Shown: positions 21,235 to 32,205, counted from the first letter of the stretch. The stretch: 64,000 nucleotides of DNA from Prorocentrum cordatum (GCA_963575745.1 CAUYUJ010002703.1:164509-228508), one strand, 5' to 3'. The notes: generated by a model from the sequence alone, not told the origin. A program made the numbers and translations.

Positions 21235-23696
21235 AGCGACGGCTGCACCGGCTGGTGCGACGCATCACCGACGCATCACCGGCTCCAGAGCCTCATCGCC
21301 GACGGGGTGCTGGACCAGGACACCGACCTCCTCGACTACCCGGCGCTTCAGGACACCCTGAAGGCACGACTGTGCAAGATGGCCCAGGAGAACGCCGACG
21401 CCCGCATCCAGCAGTGGCGCGCCCGCGCGCAGGGAGGCAACGTCAAGGCCATTTCCGACGCGGTCAAGAACAAGCCTTTCTCTGCGCCTCCCGCGGTTGC
21501 GACGGACGGGGCTGGACAGAAGACGGCGGCGAAGCCGACCGCGGAACCGTCCCGGCTGGTCGCCGAGGCTGTCAGGCAGTTCAGCGCCAAGCAGCACGCT
21601 AAGCTGGACGACTGGCGCCAGAACGCCTACTTCGAGATGGTGCGCGACTCCATCGAGGTTCTGCCGGCGCCCGCGGCTGAGTGGGCCTTCGGCGACAACC
21701 CCGGGGCCCTCCGCGGCGCCTTGCGGGCGATCGCCGGCACCGCCAGTGGCACTGGCGACATCGAGGCGGGGCTTCTCGCCAAGGCACCCGAAGATTCCAT
21801 TGAATCGCTCGCCGCCCTGGGGGACGCCATCCGGGCCAGCGGCCAGTGGCCTACCGCTCTCCGCACGGCCGTGACCACCATGGTTCCCAAAGTCCGCGAG
21901 GGCGTCTTTACGGAGGATCTGCGGCCTATCATAGTCGGCGCGGCCGTCTTCCGCGCTCTTCAGAGAGTGATCCTGGGGCGATACAAGAGATGGGCTGAGG
22001 CTGTGCAGCCCGCCAACACGATTCAGAACCGGCTCTGCATGGACTTGGATATAGAGACCGCGCGAGCTTCTGGCGCACCCTTCATCGTTCGACAGTCTGA
22101 CTTGTCGAATTGCTTCACCAGGCTGCAACCTGAGCTGGCCCACCGCCTCGCGATGGCGTTCGGCATGCATGCATGAAGTGGACAGCAAGCTCCTGTTCTT
22201 GTCCACCGTCGGCACGTCCGCGGTCGTGAAGGAGGGAGGGTACGCTTCGGACCCCATCTGCCCAGAGCGTGGTATGCCGCAAGGTTACCCTGCGTCGCCG
22301 CTGGCCGCCGCCCAGTTCGCTGGGGCCCACGCGCGGCGGTTGGTCGCCCTGCACAATCCTGATTATTTTTCGTTCCGCACGTACGTGGACGACCGCACCC
22401 TCACCGCTTGGGACATCGACACAACGATCGCTGTCGAGGGGTCCCTCAAGGAGCTGGACATCGCGAGTGGCAAGAAGGAGGGCCCCAGCAAGGAGAACCC
22501 CAGCAAGGAGGAGTGGGCGGGCTTCAACCTTTCCCCAGGACATGCAGGAGCGCGAGAGGGCCGGCAAGCCCATCCAGGGGCACCTGGACCTCCTCGGCGT
22601 CCGCTTTGACCTCACAGGCACGGCTCCGCCTTCGGAGGCCCCGCGGGCAGCCCGACGCAGGAAGGAGCTCTACAGCCGCTTGGGCAGGATCCGCCGCGTG
22701 CGTGGCGGAGCTCAGTTGGCCATCTCCCTGGTCTTCAGAATCGTTCTCTTCACCATGAGCCTTCTTCGCTGGGACGGGCCGTGGTGCTCCATGAAGGCAA
22801 CGGACGTCAGCTCCTTGCGCACTCGCGTCGAGCACACCCTCCTCGGCCGTCAACGACAAGCCACCTGGCGACACCGGGGCGCCACCTGGTGCCTCCTCGA
22901 CAAGGGGTGGTTGATCGAACCCGTGGGCGTCATCTTCTCCAGCTTCATCAGCCTCTTGCGCTGCACGAAGAATGGCCCCTTGCAGCCGCTCATCCGGCGG
23001 GCATGGCGGTCGATAGCCGGAGGGCCCCCGCTCCTCGAGAATTGGATTGGCCGCATGCGCACCACGTTCGACAGCATGGGCTGGCAGTGCGCCAACGACG
23101 ATCCGTACGCGCCGACCTTCGCAGGGGCGCCGTTCACCTTCTCAATGTCCAAGGGCAAGCTCGACCACTATGTCCGCGAGGCGTGGCGCAGCTTCATGAT
23201 GAGGGACGCCAGCACCACCACGGTTCGCAAGAAGCGGGTGGACTTGCCGAGCCTGGAGGTCAAGACCCTCCGGAATTTCGTGGACCAGCAGCCTAAGCTA
23301 CAACGCACGTGGGCATGGCCGTGCGCGGTTGGGGCAAAACCCAGCCCAAATAGACTTCACCATGTATATCCTGATGTGCCTCATGATTGCGAGACGTGTG
23401 GCGTTCTGGCCACCACTCGCCACCTCCTGTGGGAGTGCAGGAGCACAGAAGAACAGCGGTCACGGATGCAAATCCACCCGCATACCTTACCACGGTTGGT
23501 GCCTGATTCAAAGCGGGCAGCCTTACTACTCAATGGGTGGTTTTGTGCGTGCTGGGATCCCCTAGAAGGTGTCTCTCAAGCTGATTGGGTTGAACATCAC
23601 CATCATATACGTCATTTATCTTCACGCATCCTCAGGTACAAGATGCAGACTCTGCAGCCGTACTACGACATCCTGGCAGGCCGCTGCGCCTTCTAG
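21235..23696 (+). pseudogene. Non-LTR (LINE-type) reverse transcriptase, 5'-truncated, two frameshifts
   Basis: Three phases join into one RT polypeptide. Phase 1 (to 22176) has LRPIIVGAAVFRALQRVILG and the motif A region FIVRQSDLSNCFTRL, with its Asp codon at 22099. A 4-bp duplication in GGCATGCATGCATG (about 22165) shifts to the next phase, which carries the motif B region RGMPQGYPASPLAAAQ and motif C TYVDDRTL (YVDD at 22382-22393). An extra C in TTTCCCC (about 22532-22538) shifts to the third phase. That runs through LLGVRFDLTG and a CCHC finger, CETCGVLATTRHLLWEC (about 23388), to a TAG at 23694-23696. No endonuclease domain precedes it; coding sense begins about 21280, straight after repeat. 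RT core and tail motifs fit dinoflagellate LINEs. It is inactive as it stands. Confidence 0.85.
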
Positions 23697-23744
23697 CTCT
23701 CGATCGTGTGGATGAAGGCCAGAGTCAGCCTGATTCACGTGCAG

Positions 23745-24330
23745 AGGGAGTCGGGGCTGTCTTGGGAGGCCTCTTGGAGGTTTCCTGGGCCGTTTTGGAA
23801 CTTCTCGTGACGTTTGGAAGTAGTTCGCGCCAGTCTGGACCGATCAGTCGGCGACCCTTGGCCCTCTTGGACCATCCTGCGGACCATCTTGTGGCCGTCC
23901 GGGCCGCCCGGAAACGCGTCTGCCGAAATGGGGCCGACAGCGGCAGTCTTCCGCCGGCGTTCCGCCCGTGGCCGGGGCCATGTCCCAGAGGGCGTCCCCC
24001 AGACCCCCCCAGGGCTCCCTTGGGGCTCTCTAGGAGGGCCTCTTGGAGGCCTCCTGGGGCATCCTGGGGGCTTTCTGGGCCGTCTGGAGGCCATCTTGGA
24101 CGGACTGGACCGATCAGCCGACGACCCTTGGCTCTCTTGGACCATCTTGTGGACCATCTTGGGGCCGCCCGCGCCGCCCGGAGGCGCGTCCGCCAAATTG
24201 CTGGCTAGATTTCCGCTGGTTTTCGCCGGCGCTCTACCCGTGGCCGGGGCCAGATGTACCTCTCAGACTCCGACCCCCCGAGGGGGATACTAAACGGGGG
24301 CCCCTCAAGGTCAGGGAAAATATGCAGCTG
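23745..24330. mobile_element. Composite repeat copy 2, right half (3' module twice)
   Basis: Resumes AGTCGGGGCTGTCTTGGGAG, matching the edge lost at 21220-21234. The 3' module (GGACCATCCTGCGGACCATC, CGCGTCTGCCGAAATGGGG, CCGTGGCCGGGGCCATGTCC) occurs at 23870-23990 and again in a diverged form at 24135-24255. It ends CTAAACGGGGGCCCCTCAAG (about 24289). Confidence 0.75.
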
Positions 24331-24930
24331 CGCTGTAGGCGTTGGTATCGCCATAGGGTGCGCCGCGGGGCCGTGCTGTGAAAACATGCCCATCTTCCGT
24401 GACCTCAAAATTCGAAGTTTCGAGCGTGATGCCGGAGGTGCCCTGCCGTTGCCTTTTCAATGGCTTCTAAGCTTGTAGTCCCGATTCCAGTGACGCTTCC
24501 CAGGCAACTGCATGCTCCGCAATCCACTTGCGAATGAAACTGGAGGTGAGTGTTCGAGGCCACCTGGTGGGGGTGGGCAGTTCTGTGGGGGAGCTGCGGA
24601 CAAGCGGGCGCGCGGCAGTCAGAATCTGTTGGACGCACTCCGAACGTAGGTCAATTCGGTACCCTTTGAAAGGCACCCCAATGGTGACGCATCAATCTTC
24701 GATCGTGATGTCGGAGGTGCCTTGGCGTTGCTTCTTGAATGGCTTCCAGCCTTGGAATCCCGATGTCAGTGAAGCACCCTGGCCATCTCCGTAAATCGCT
24801 ACCCGTGTGGGAATGAAATCCGAGGTGCGTGTGCGGGGCCACTTCGTAGGCGTAGCCATGGGGCCTGGAGGGAAGAAGCGGGCGTGTGGGCTGAGCCAGA
24901 CGACAACGGATGGGCGGGCTCATAGAAAAG
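24331..24930. repeat. Two-copy ~280-bp tandem duplication
   Basis: GTGATGCCGGAGGTGCCCTG (about 24426) recurs as GTGATGTCGGAGGTGCCTTG (about 24707). Both are followed by TCAATGGCTTC / TGAATGGCTTC, TCCCGAT, AATGAAA and GGGCCAC / AGGCCAC landmarks in the same order. Confidence 0.7.
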
Positions 24931-26215
24931 CTGGTTGAAGGAGGACACGGAGAAGAATAAAGAGAGCTCGCTGGCTACGGAGGCGCGGAGAGGGAGAGGG
25001 AGAAAGAGAGCATGTCGACGACAAGGTGCACCGACTCAGCGCAGTACCATGCGAGCCACCAGCTGAGCATAGCACGTTACCATTCGAGCCACCTGCGGTG
25101 GCACGTGCCATTGTAAGAGGCCGCGTCGTTGCGAACGGCGGGCGGCCCTCTGGGGCTGAAGCGTCACAACACGAGGACTTTGCGTCGCCTCGACAGAGTA
25201 TTCCGAACAAGGGGCGGTGGCACGGAGAGGGAAAGGGGAGAACCAGAGGACACCGACGACGGGGTAAGCTGAGCACGCGGCAGTGCGAGGCAAGCAGGCA
25301 CACGGGAGGGAAGGCACCATGCGAGCCACCAAGCGAACTCAACACTCTGCGGTGCGAGCCGCCTGCGGTGTCACGTGCCACCGTAAGAGGCCACGTCATT
25401 GCGAAGGGCGGGAGGCTCTCTGGACGTGAGCCAGGTCAGCCGTCACAGAGCAAGCGCTGGTCGTCGTCTCGACGGGGTGTGCCGAAGAGACGAAGCAGGC
25501 ACGGAGAGAGAAAGTGAGACAAAGAGGACGTCGACGACGGGGTGAGCTCAGCACGCGGCCCTGTGAGCCCAGGAGGCACGGACAGGGGAGGAGAGGAAAA
25601 GAGCTCGCCAATCACGGGGTCAGGTGAACACATTACCAAGCGAGCCACAAGGCGAGCTTAGCACGCTACCATGCGAGCCACCTGTGCTTACGCTATGTAG
25701 CACCCCGCAATTGTGGATAAGAGTGAGGGGGCGGGCGCGGGCGGGTCGCGGGTGAATCGTAGCGGGTGGGTCACGGGGTGGGTCGCGGGGGTCACTGGTA
25801 GATCGCGGCCAGTGTGTCGCGGCAGGTTGGTCGGCGGTGGGTCGCGGGTGGGTCGTGGAGTGGGTCGCGGGTGGGTCGCGGATGCGTCGCGGGAGGGCCG
25901 CGGGTGGGTCGCGGGTGGGTCGCGGGGTGGTCGCGTGGGGGACGACGACAGCGGACCCAGGGACAATGAATGACCGTCCGCCAGCGAGGGAAAGGGAGGA
26001 AAGAGGTGGCCGATCACGGGGCGAGGTGATCACATTACCAAGCGAGCCACAAGGTGAGCTCATTACGCTACCATGCGAGCCACCTGCAGGTGTAGTCCGC
26101 CAGCGATGGTAAGGGAAGACAGAGCTCGCCGATGACAGGGTAAGGTGGTCACAGTACCAAGCGACCCACGAGGTCAGCTCAGCACGCTGCCACGCGAGCC
26201 ACCGCAGGACGCGCG
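24931..26215. repeat. ~280-bp tandem repeat array with GGTCGCGGGT insert
   Basis: Units share ACCATGCGAGCCACC, CACGTGCCATTGTAAGAGGC / CACGTGCCACCGTAAGAGGC, GACGACGGGGTAAGCTGAGC and AGGCACGGAGAGAGAAAG. Full units run about 25050-25330 and 25330-25625, with shorter pieces at 25620-25690, 26000-26100 and 26140-26210. The tract 25697-25975 (GTAGCACCCCGC, then GGGTCGCGGGTGGGTCGCGG, then GGACGACGACAGC) belongs to the family at 47.75-50.96 kb and looks inserted. Confidence 0.7.
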
Positions 26216-26259
26216 TCGTCAAGACAGCTGCAGAGCTCTCCAGGGGTCAGTCTCTGCAG

Positions 26260-27075
26260 CCCTTCGCGGGGGTCCGTTGGGAGGCCCTCGAGGGCAGTCT
26301 TGGGGCCCTTTTCGGGAGGTTCGGGGCTCTCTCAGGCCGTCTTGGAGTGCTTGGGCGGTCTTGGGGCCCTTGGTGGTGCCACCCATGGCGCTCTTGGGGC
26401 TCTCTTAGGAGGATTTTTGGGCCCGCCGGTGCCCCTCTTGGGTCGTCTTGGGTATCTGTGAGGGATCCCCTGGGGCAACTTGGGGCGCTCTTGGGGGCCT
26501 CTTGGGGGCGTATTGGGCCGTCTTGGGGCGATATCGGGGGCCTCTGAGGCTGTCTTGGTTTGGGGTACTCTTGGCGGCCTCTCGCGGCGTCTTGGGGACC
26601 TCTGCGGCCGTCTTGAGGCTAGCTTGAGCCCTCTTGGAACGCTTCCGAGTCGCTGTGGGCCCTCTTGGAACGCTCTCGGGTCGCCTCGACGCTGCCCGAG
26701 GCCGTACCTGCCCGTCTTTGGCCGTCTTCGGCTGGACTTCCGCCGACTTCCGCAGGCGTTCCGCGCGTGGCCAGAGTCTGAGGGGCAACGATAGGGGGGG
26801 ATAGGGATAGGGGGGGAAGCATCGAGCTGGAATCGGCGATACGTCGCCGATACATCGGCGATAGGCCTCCGATAGTGAATCCGCACGTTCCTGGGGAGGT
26901 TGGGGCTCTCGGACACCTATCGGCGATCAATGGGCGATTGGGGGTCGATGCGTCCCCCCCTATGCATATCCCCCCTATCTTTGTCCCTGAGAGTCAGATT
27001 TCGGGGGGTACCCCTCCCCAGATCCCCCCAGGGGGCAACTGAACGTGAGCCCCTCCTCAAGGCCGGGCAAAGGAG
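26260..27075. mobile_element. Composite repeat copy 3, partial
   Basis: CTTGGGGCC array (26290-26690), the 3' module fragment TTCCGCAGGCGTTCCGCGCG, a CGATACATCGGCGAT patch (26828-26870), and AACGTGAGCCCCTCCTCAAG (about 27040), the counterpart of the terminal motif of other copies. The 5' modules are missing. Confidence 0.65.
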
Positions 27076-27418
27076 GTCGCCTCGCCGCGCGGCCGGCCCG
27101 CCGCCGCTCGCCGGATCCATGTCATGCTGATTGTTCATGGGCCCGACAACGGCCCCTGAGGGCGAAAGTCTGAGGAACAAGCGGCGGTTGGAGACATCGT
27201 GTCGTTGGAAATCTGGAAGGAGGAATCCATCTCTCTCTATATATAATTATTACTTCTCTCTCTCTCTCTTTCTGCGTGCGTGCGTGCGTGCATGCGTGCG
27301 TGTGTGTGTGTGTGTGTTTGTGTGTGCGCGTGTGTGTTTGTGTGTGTGCGTGTGTGTGTGTTTGTGTGCGTGTGTGTGTGTTTGTGTGGGTGTGTGTCAG
27401 TATGTGTCTGTGAGTGTG

Positions 27419-27451
<33 letters not shown>

Positions 27452-27780
27452 CAGTATGTGTCTGTGAGTGTGTGTGTGTGTGTGTTTGTGTCTCTCTCTC
27501 TCTCTCTCTTTCTCTCCCTCTGCTCATCCACCTTGGATTGATGCTCTGCCCGGTCACGCGGTCGAAGCAGGGGCCGACCTGATTCTCGAACACCTTCCCA
27601 GGCCTAGGCCCCGCGTCCTGGCATCTCCTCCTCCTTTGCCTCCACGACATGTCCATCATCCTCTCCCATCCACCACATCCCTACCTCCTCCAACCTCCAT
27701 CATCGTCGTCGTCCTCCTCCACATCCCCATCCTCAACTCCTAGCTTCTAGAACTTCCCCGCCCCAACTCTTCCACCTTCT
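27076..27780. repeat. TG/TC microsatellite (27245-27530) and flanks
   Basis: (TC)n then (TG)n with TTTGTG interruptions and another (TC)n run. A ~60-bp unit TGTGTCAGTATGTGTCTGTG is repeated at about 27390 and 27447. Flanks show no gene. Confidence 0.8.
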
Positions 27781-28439
27781 TCTACTCCTCGCCCCTCCTC
27801 CTCTCCCTCCTCCTCCTCCTCCTCCTCCTCCCCCTCCTCCTCTTCTTCCTCCTACAATGTTCCCTCCCCATCCTCCTACTCCTCCTAGTCCGTGTCTTCC
27901 TCCACCTCTTCCTCCTCCTCCTCCTCCGCTCTGGGTCCTTGATCGCCCCGTGAGGCCACTCGAATCTCCGGCAGGCATTCTTTCTCGCAGTGGTGCGGTC
28001 CTGTCCAGCAGCAGGAGGAGGAGGCAGGAGGACGAGCACAGGGAGTGGCCGGAGGGGGAGGAGGCAGGTGAATCTGCCGACACCCCATGTGAGATGGTTG
28101 GCTGTCTCGCTGCCCCAAAGTAGTGGTGGGGTGGTGGGGACGAGCTCGTCAGCGCACTTCTGGGGCCCTCCGGACCTCTAGATACATTCTGCTTGGCCTC
28201 CAAGATGCCATACAGCCGAAAACATGATCAAGGACGTTATCATGTAAGAACTCTGGGCCAGCTGCCCAGACGTCGCGTGCCGTCAACGTTGGAGGGGCGA
28301 AGGAGCTCAAGAAACTGGGCCAGCTTCCCGACAAGTTGGTTAAGAAACGATGACCCAATTTTTCGGGAGGAGATGTCTGAATCAGATGCTCGGCCGCAGA
28401 TGGCTTCTGAAATGGCCCAAGAAGGGCTCCAGCATGCCA
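27781..28439. other. CTC-rich tract then unassigned sequence
   Basis: CTC/CTT triplets at 27781-27930. From 27950 to 28440 the sequence is moderate in GC with no supported coding frame. Confidence 0.45.
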
Positions 28440-29320
28440 GAGAGTAGCCACGAACCCCGACCTTGGAGGACAAAAGGGCGTGACTTGCGAGGAAGAGAAA
28501 AACAAAAAAGTGGATGCCTATAGGGTGCATGATGCTGATTCCCGAGTTGTCCGTTTGACGCTGTGCCGCTTCGAAGCGCATTATGCTGGTTCCCGTGCTG
28601 TCCGTTTGACGCCGTTCCACTTTGTCGGGGCGTCTCCGACCATCTTGGAGCCCTGTTGGGCAGCCTTCGGGCCCTGGGGCGTCTCCGACGGGGTCGTCTT
28701 ATGCAGTCTTGGGCCCTCTTGGGGGTCTCTGGGGGCTTCCTGGGGACCTCTTGGAAGCTCCTTGGGGCCTCTTGGGGGCCTCTTGCGGTTTTTGGGCGAA
28801 GAGCCCACAATGCCGGTCCGTGCTCCCCCTCTGGGGCCCCTCTTGGGGCGTTCCTGGGGCTTTCTCAAGCCTTCTTGGAGGCCTCTTGGGCCGTCTTGGA
28901 GGCGTCTTGGGCCGTCTGTGCGCTCTCTTGGGGGCGGCTCGTAGGCCGTCTTGGGGCGATCTGTAGGGCCTCTTGGGCCTTCTTGAAACATCGGGAAACC
29001 GAAAAGGCGAAAACGCGAAAAACCTTGGAGGGCCTCTTGGAGGCCTTATGGGGCGGCTTGGTGGCTTCCGGGCCCGTCAGGAAGCCATCTTGGACGGCCT
29101 GGATCGACCTGCTGGCGACTCGTGGCCCTCTTGGACCATCTTGCGGACCATCTTGAGGCCGCCCGTGCCGCACGCAAGCGCGTCTGCCGAAATGGGGCCG
29201 TCTTCCGCCAGCGTTCGCCGCGTGGCCGGGGCAATGTCCCGGGGGTACCTCCCCAGACCATCCCAGGGGAACACTAAACGGGAACCCCTCCGCAAGATCA
29301 AGAAAAACACCCCAAACCGC
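28440..29320. mobile_element. Composite repeat, most complete uninterrupted copy
   Basis: Reference copy of the family, about 880 bp. Modules: AGCCACGAACCCCGACCTTG (28446), GTGACTTGCGAGGAAGAGAA, GCCTATAGGGTGCATGATGC (28517), GTCCGTTTGACGCTGTGCC, a CTTGGGGCC array (28620-28800), GCCCACAATGCCGGTCCGTG (28804), more CTTGGGC array, AAAAGGCGAAAACGCG (29004), GGACCATCTTGCGGACCATC (29134), CGCGTCTGCCGAAATGGGG (29179), CGTGGCCGGGGCAATGTCCC (29221) and CTAAACGGGAACCCCTCCGC (29273). There is no long ORF or terminal inverted repeat, so it is probably a non-autonomous element or structured satellite. Confidence 0.8.
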
Positions 29321-29359
29321 GCCACGGCCCAAGGAGCCACCGGCGACGCACGAGGCCCC

Positions 29360-29600
29360 TCCACACCGGCCCAAGTTGGCCCAAGCCGGACCAAGAAGTC
29401 CTCCAGAGGACCCCAAGAGGCCCAAAAGATTGCCCAAGAGGCACCCAAGACGGCTGCAGGAGGGGCCCCGAAAGGGCCGAAAGAGGCCTCAGACGGAGAA
29501 CTCCCGAACCCCCCCAAAAGCTCCGAGGAGCTGTGCTCACGAAGCCTCCAAGAGGCCCCCCATGAAGCCCCGGCCAGAGGCCGCACATCTCCTCTTCTGG
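29360..29600. repeat. CCAAGAGGCC array, inverted relative to the block at its left
   Basis: Reverse-complement orientation of the CTTGGGGC array, lying about 40 bp to the right of the full composite copy, so the two form a loose head-to-head pair. Confidence 0.6.
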
Positions 29601-29660
29601 GGAATCGGCGGGGAGGCGCAAGCCTCCCGAGCAAGGAAGCAGGACGAATATGAGGAGGGC

Positions 29661-30794
29661 TAGAGCTTTATGTTTCTATCATTCGAGATGACGGGCGTGA
29701 TCGATGGAGAAGGGTGGGGGGGAGTTCGCCCCCCCCGATCACATCACGGGGGGCAGCTGCCAAAAAGCATGGGAAATCCTCGAAGGATCCGTAATACACC
29801 TTTGCACATGTGGGCGGAACTCCCTGACGTGATCCGGGGGGGGGGAGAGGGCCGATCACGGCCGTGATCGCCCAGACCTTACGGAAGCAGGCTCCTGGCA
29901 GGATGAGACGGGAAGCGCGGGGGAATGAGGAAGCGGATGGACACGGGAGGACACGGAAGATGGGCCTCCCTCCCTGGCGCGCGGAGGGCCCCAGGGGCGG
30001 CGCTGGAGGCGCCGCCTGGAAGGCCCAGTGCAGGTCGAAGCAATCCAGGCGGACCGCCGAACGTTGATGTTCTGTCTATGTTTCGGGTCGGAGAGGAGAA
30101 GAGGGAGGGAGAATTCTGTGGCAACTCGTGGGAGCCTCGAATGTCATCTTGCTGGCTCTAGCGAATCAACGCTAATCGACGCTAGCAGACGCGAACTGAC
30201 CCCTAATCGACGCCGCATCAACACCAAATCGACGCTGATCGTCGCCAAATCGGCGCTGTCTCATCGATGACCAAACGCGACTACACGCTAGTGCATTCTA
30301 GAGACCGAGGCCGCGTTTCGAGGGCGTACGGAAATCTCATGAGGTGCTAGCGAAAGAGAAAGAGGAGAAGGGAGGAAGCAGGAGGAGGCAGGCGGGAGAA
30401 GGACGAGGAGGACCCAAACGTTCGACGTCTAATTTCTTTCTATACGGGATCCCAAGAAGGCCCGTCACTTTCCCAGGGCCGGCTTTTCGCCCTGCTTTGT
30501 GTTTGGGCGGTCCCAGGCCCTGGCGAGGGCCCCTGGAGGCCGAACAAGACATCCGCCCAGACTTCTGTGGAAGACGCCGGAGGCCTGGAGGGGGAGAAGA
30601 GGGAGGCGGGACGAGAAGGACGAGGAGTAGCCAGAGGATGGGGGGAAACCAAAAGGTGCTGATCGCCGATACCGCTACTCCCTGGACCTCTCCCGGGGCG
30701 CGTCCTGACCAGAATCTCGAGGCGAATCCAGCGGTGGAAGCGAGGGCCTCCCGGGAGGCCCAAAAAGAGGGACAACGAGGGAAGGGTAGCGGTA
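29661..30794. other. No recognised gene; GATCACG and TAATCGACGC short repeats
   Basis: CCCCCGATCACATCACGGGGG (C5GATCACATCACG5, about 29731-29752) and related GATCACG pieces at 29690-29870. TAATCGACGC / AAATCGACGC units of about 12 bp at 30165-30260. The remainder is unassigned. Confidence 0.45.
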
Positions 30795-31010
30795 TGGGTA
30801 CCATTTCCCAGACCCCCGACGTCATGATTTTGTTCACAGCGCCGACCCCCGGCGGTTTGGACCCATTCCCCAGGACCAGCTTTTCATCCTTAGCCGTTGT
30901 TTGACGGTCTCGAGGCCTGGTGAGGCCCCCAAAGAAAGGTCGAACATACGCATAGGGAAAAACCTTGCGTCGTGATTTGTTCATGACCCGAGGGGGTCTG
31001 GATCTGAGGA
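30795..31010. repeat. Dispersed repeat E, copy 1
   Basis: Aligns by eye with 35640-35880: CCCCGACGTCATGATTTTG against CCCAGACGTCATGAATTTG, TTTGACGGTCTCGAGGCC against TTTGACGGTCCCGAGGCC, and CGTCGTGATTTGTTCATG against CGTCGTGATTGTTTCATG. No coding frame. Confidence 0.75.
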
Positions 31011-31112
31011 GGAGGAGGAGGAGGAGGAGGAGGAGGAGGAGGAGGAGGAGGAGGAGGAGGAGGAGGAGGGGAGGAGGAAGGAGGAGGAGGAGGAGAGGAG
31101 GAGGAGCAGGAC
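31011..31112. repeat. (GGA)n microsatellite
   Basis: Nearly pure GAG triplets directly adjoining the exon-like island at 31113-31203. Confidence 0.9.
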
Positions 31113-31203
31113 GTCGTCCTCGCAGTCGTCCATGTCGTCCGAGAGGCCGCCCGCGAGCATGGACTCCGCCGGGCGCTCGCGGTCGCAGAAGGCCTGCCCG
31201 CTC
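31113..31203 (-). CDS. Exon-like island, minus strand, unknown protein
   Basis: Minus strand, 91 nt, bounded by CCGGAG before GAGCGGG and by GACGAC before GTCCTG. It reads SGQAFCDRERPAESMLAGGL then SDDMDDCEDD, with strong G/C third positions. It is followed at once by the pyrimidine (minus-strand) CTC tract, as an intron would be. Too short to assign. Confidence 0.35.
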
Positions 31204-31246
31204 CTCCGGGTGGGTGCGGGCAGGGCGCCAGAGGCGGAAGGAAGCT

Positions 31247-31735
31247 GCACTCATCTGGGAGGTGCCTGCGGGCGCCTGGGAAAGACACTCGTAAGGTGCC
31301 TGCGGGCACCTTGGAAAAGCACTTGGGAAGTGCCTGCGGGTAGCCAAGGGCCCAAGGGTACTTGGGAGGTGCCTGCGGGGACCTGGGAAATGCACTTGGG
31401 AGGTGTCTGCGGGTATCCCAACCAAGGCACCGGGGAGGTGCATGCGGGCGCCTGGGAAAGGCATTTGTGAGGTGCGCGCCGACAGCCCAGGAAAGGCACT
31501 TGAGAGGTGCCTGCAGGCAGCCCAGGAAAGGCACTCTGGAGGTGCCTGCGGGCAGCCCAGGAACGGCACTTGGGAGGTGCATGCGGGCGCTTGGGACAGG
31601 CACTAGGGGGGTGCCTGCGGGCAGCCGGGGCAACGTACTTGAGAGGTGCTTGCGGGCGTCTGGGAAAAGGCATATTGAATGTGCTTGCGGGCGCGCTTAG
31701 CGGGTAGCCAGGGAGTGGCACTTCTGAGTAACTGC
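31247..31735. repeat. 35-bp minisatellite, about 13 copies
   Basis: Unit GGTGCCTGCGGGCAGCCCAG + GAAAGGCACTTGGGA, starting near 31260, 31294, 31367, 31402, 31437, 31471, 31506, 31541, 31576, 31610 and 31645. Two alternating middle forms (GGGCGCCTGGG and GGGCAGCCCAG) suggest subtypes. Confidence 0.9.
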
Positions 31736-31861
31736 GACGGTGAACTGCTTCACCTGGTGGTGCTGTGCTCGCTTATCAATTGTTTTCTTTTCTTTATGTG
31801 CTGAAGTGCTTCACCCGGTGGCGCTTGTGCGCCAACGCGTGAAACTTTTTTTCTGCCAAGG

Positions 31862-31992
31862 TTGAGGGTTTAGGGTTTCGGATTGGTTTAGGGTGTAAGG
31901 TTTAGAGCTAGGGCTTATGGTTTAGAGTTTGGGGTGTAGGGTTTATGGTGTAAGGTGTAGGATTAGGGTTTAGGGTTTAGGGCTGGTTTAGA
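31862..31992. repeat. Degenerate interstitial telomere-like TTTAGGG tract
   Basis: About 130 bp of GGGTTTAGGGTTT, GGTTTAGAG, GGTTTATGG and GGGTTTAGGGTTTAGGG units. This is the plant-type (TTTAGGG)n motif reported as telomeric in dinoflagellates. Degeneracy and internal position suggest an old interstitial tract. Confidence 0.8.
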
Positions 31993-32205
31993 AGGTTCGG
32001 GAGCGCGGCTTTCGCGCACCCTCCCCAAACAAGCTGGTTTGGCACAAGACCGCGCAGCGGTGGCCGTGTACAAAAAATGGCATCCCCTGGGGGCAAGATA
32101 CTTGCACAGCACCCCCCGCAAACAAGCAGGTCGGGCACGAGGTGCGAGGGTAGGGGCGGTGGCCATATCTCTTCCTCCAAGTTCATCCGCTGATCCTCCT
32201 CCATA

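Noticed and set aside
25036-26017. Repeat-protein frames with RDPPATHP units
   Set aside because: They translate GGTCGCGGGT simple repeats.
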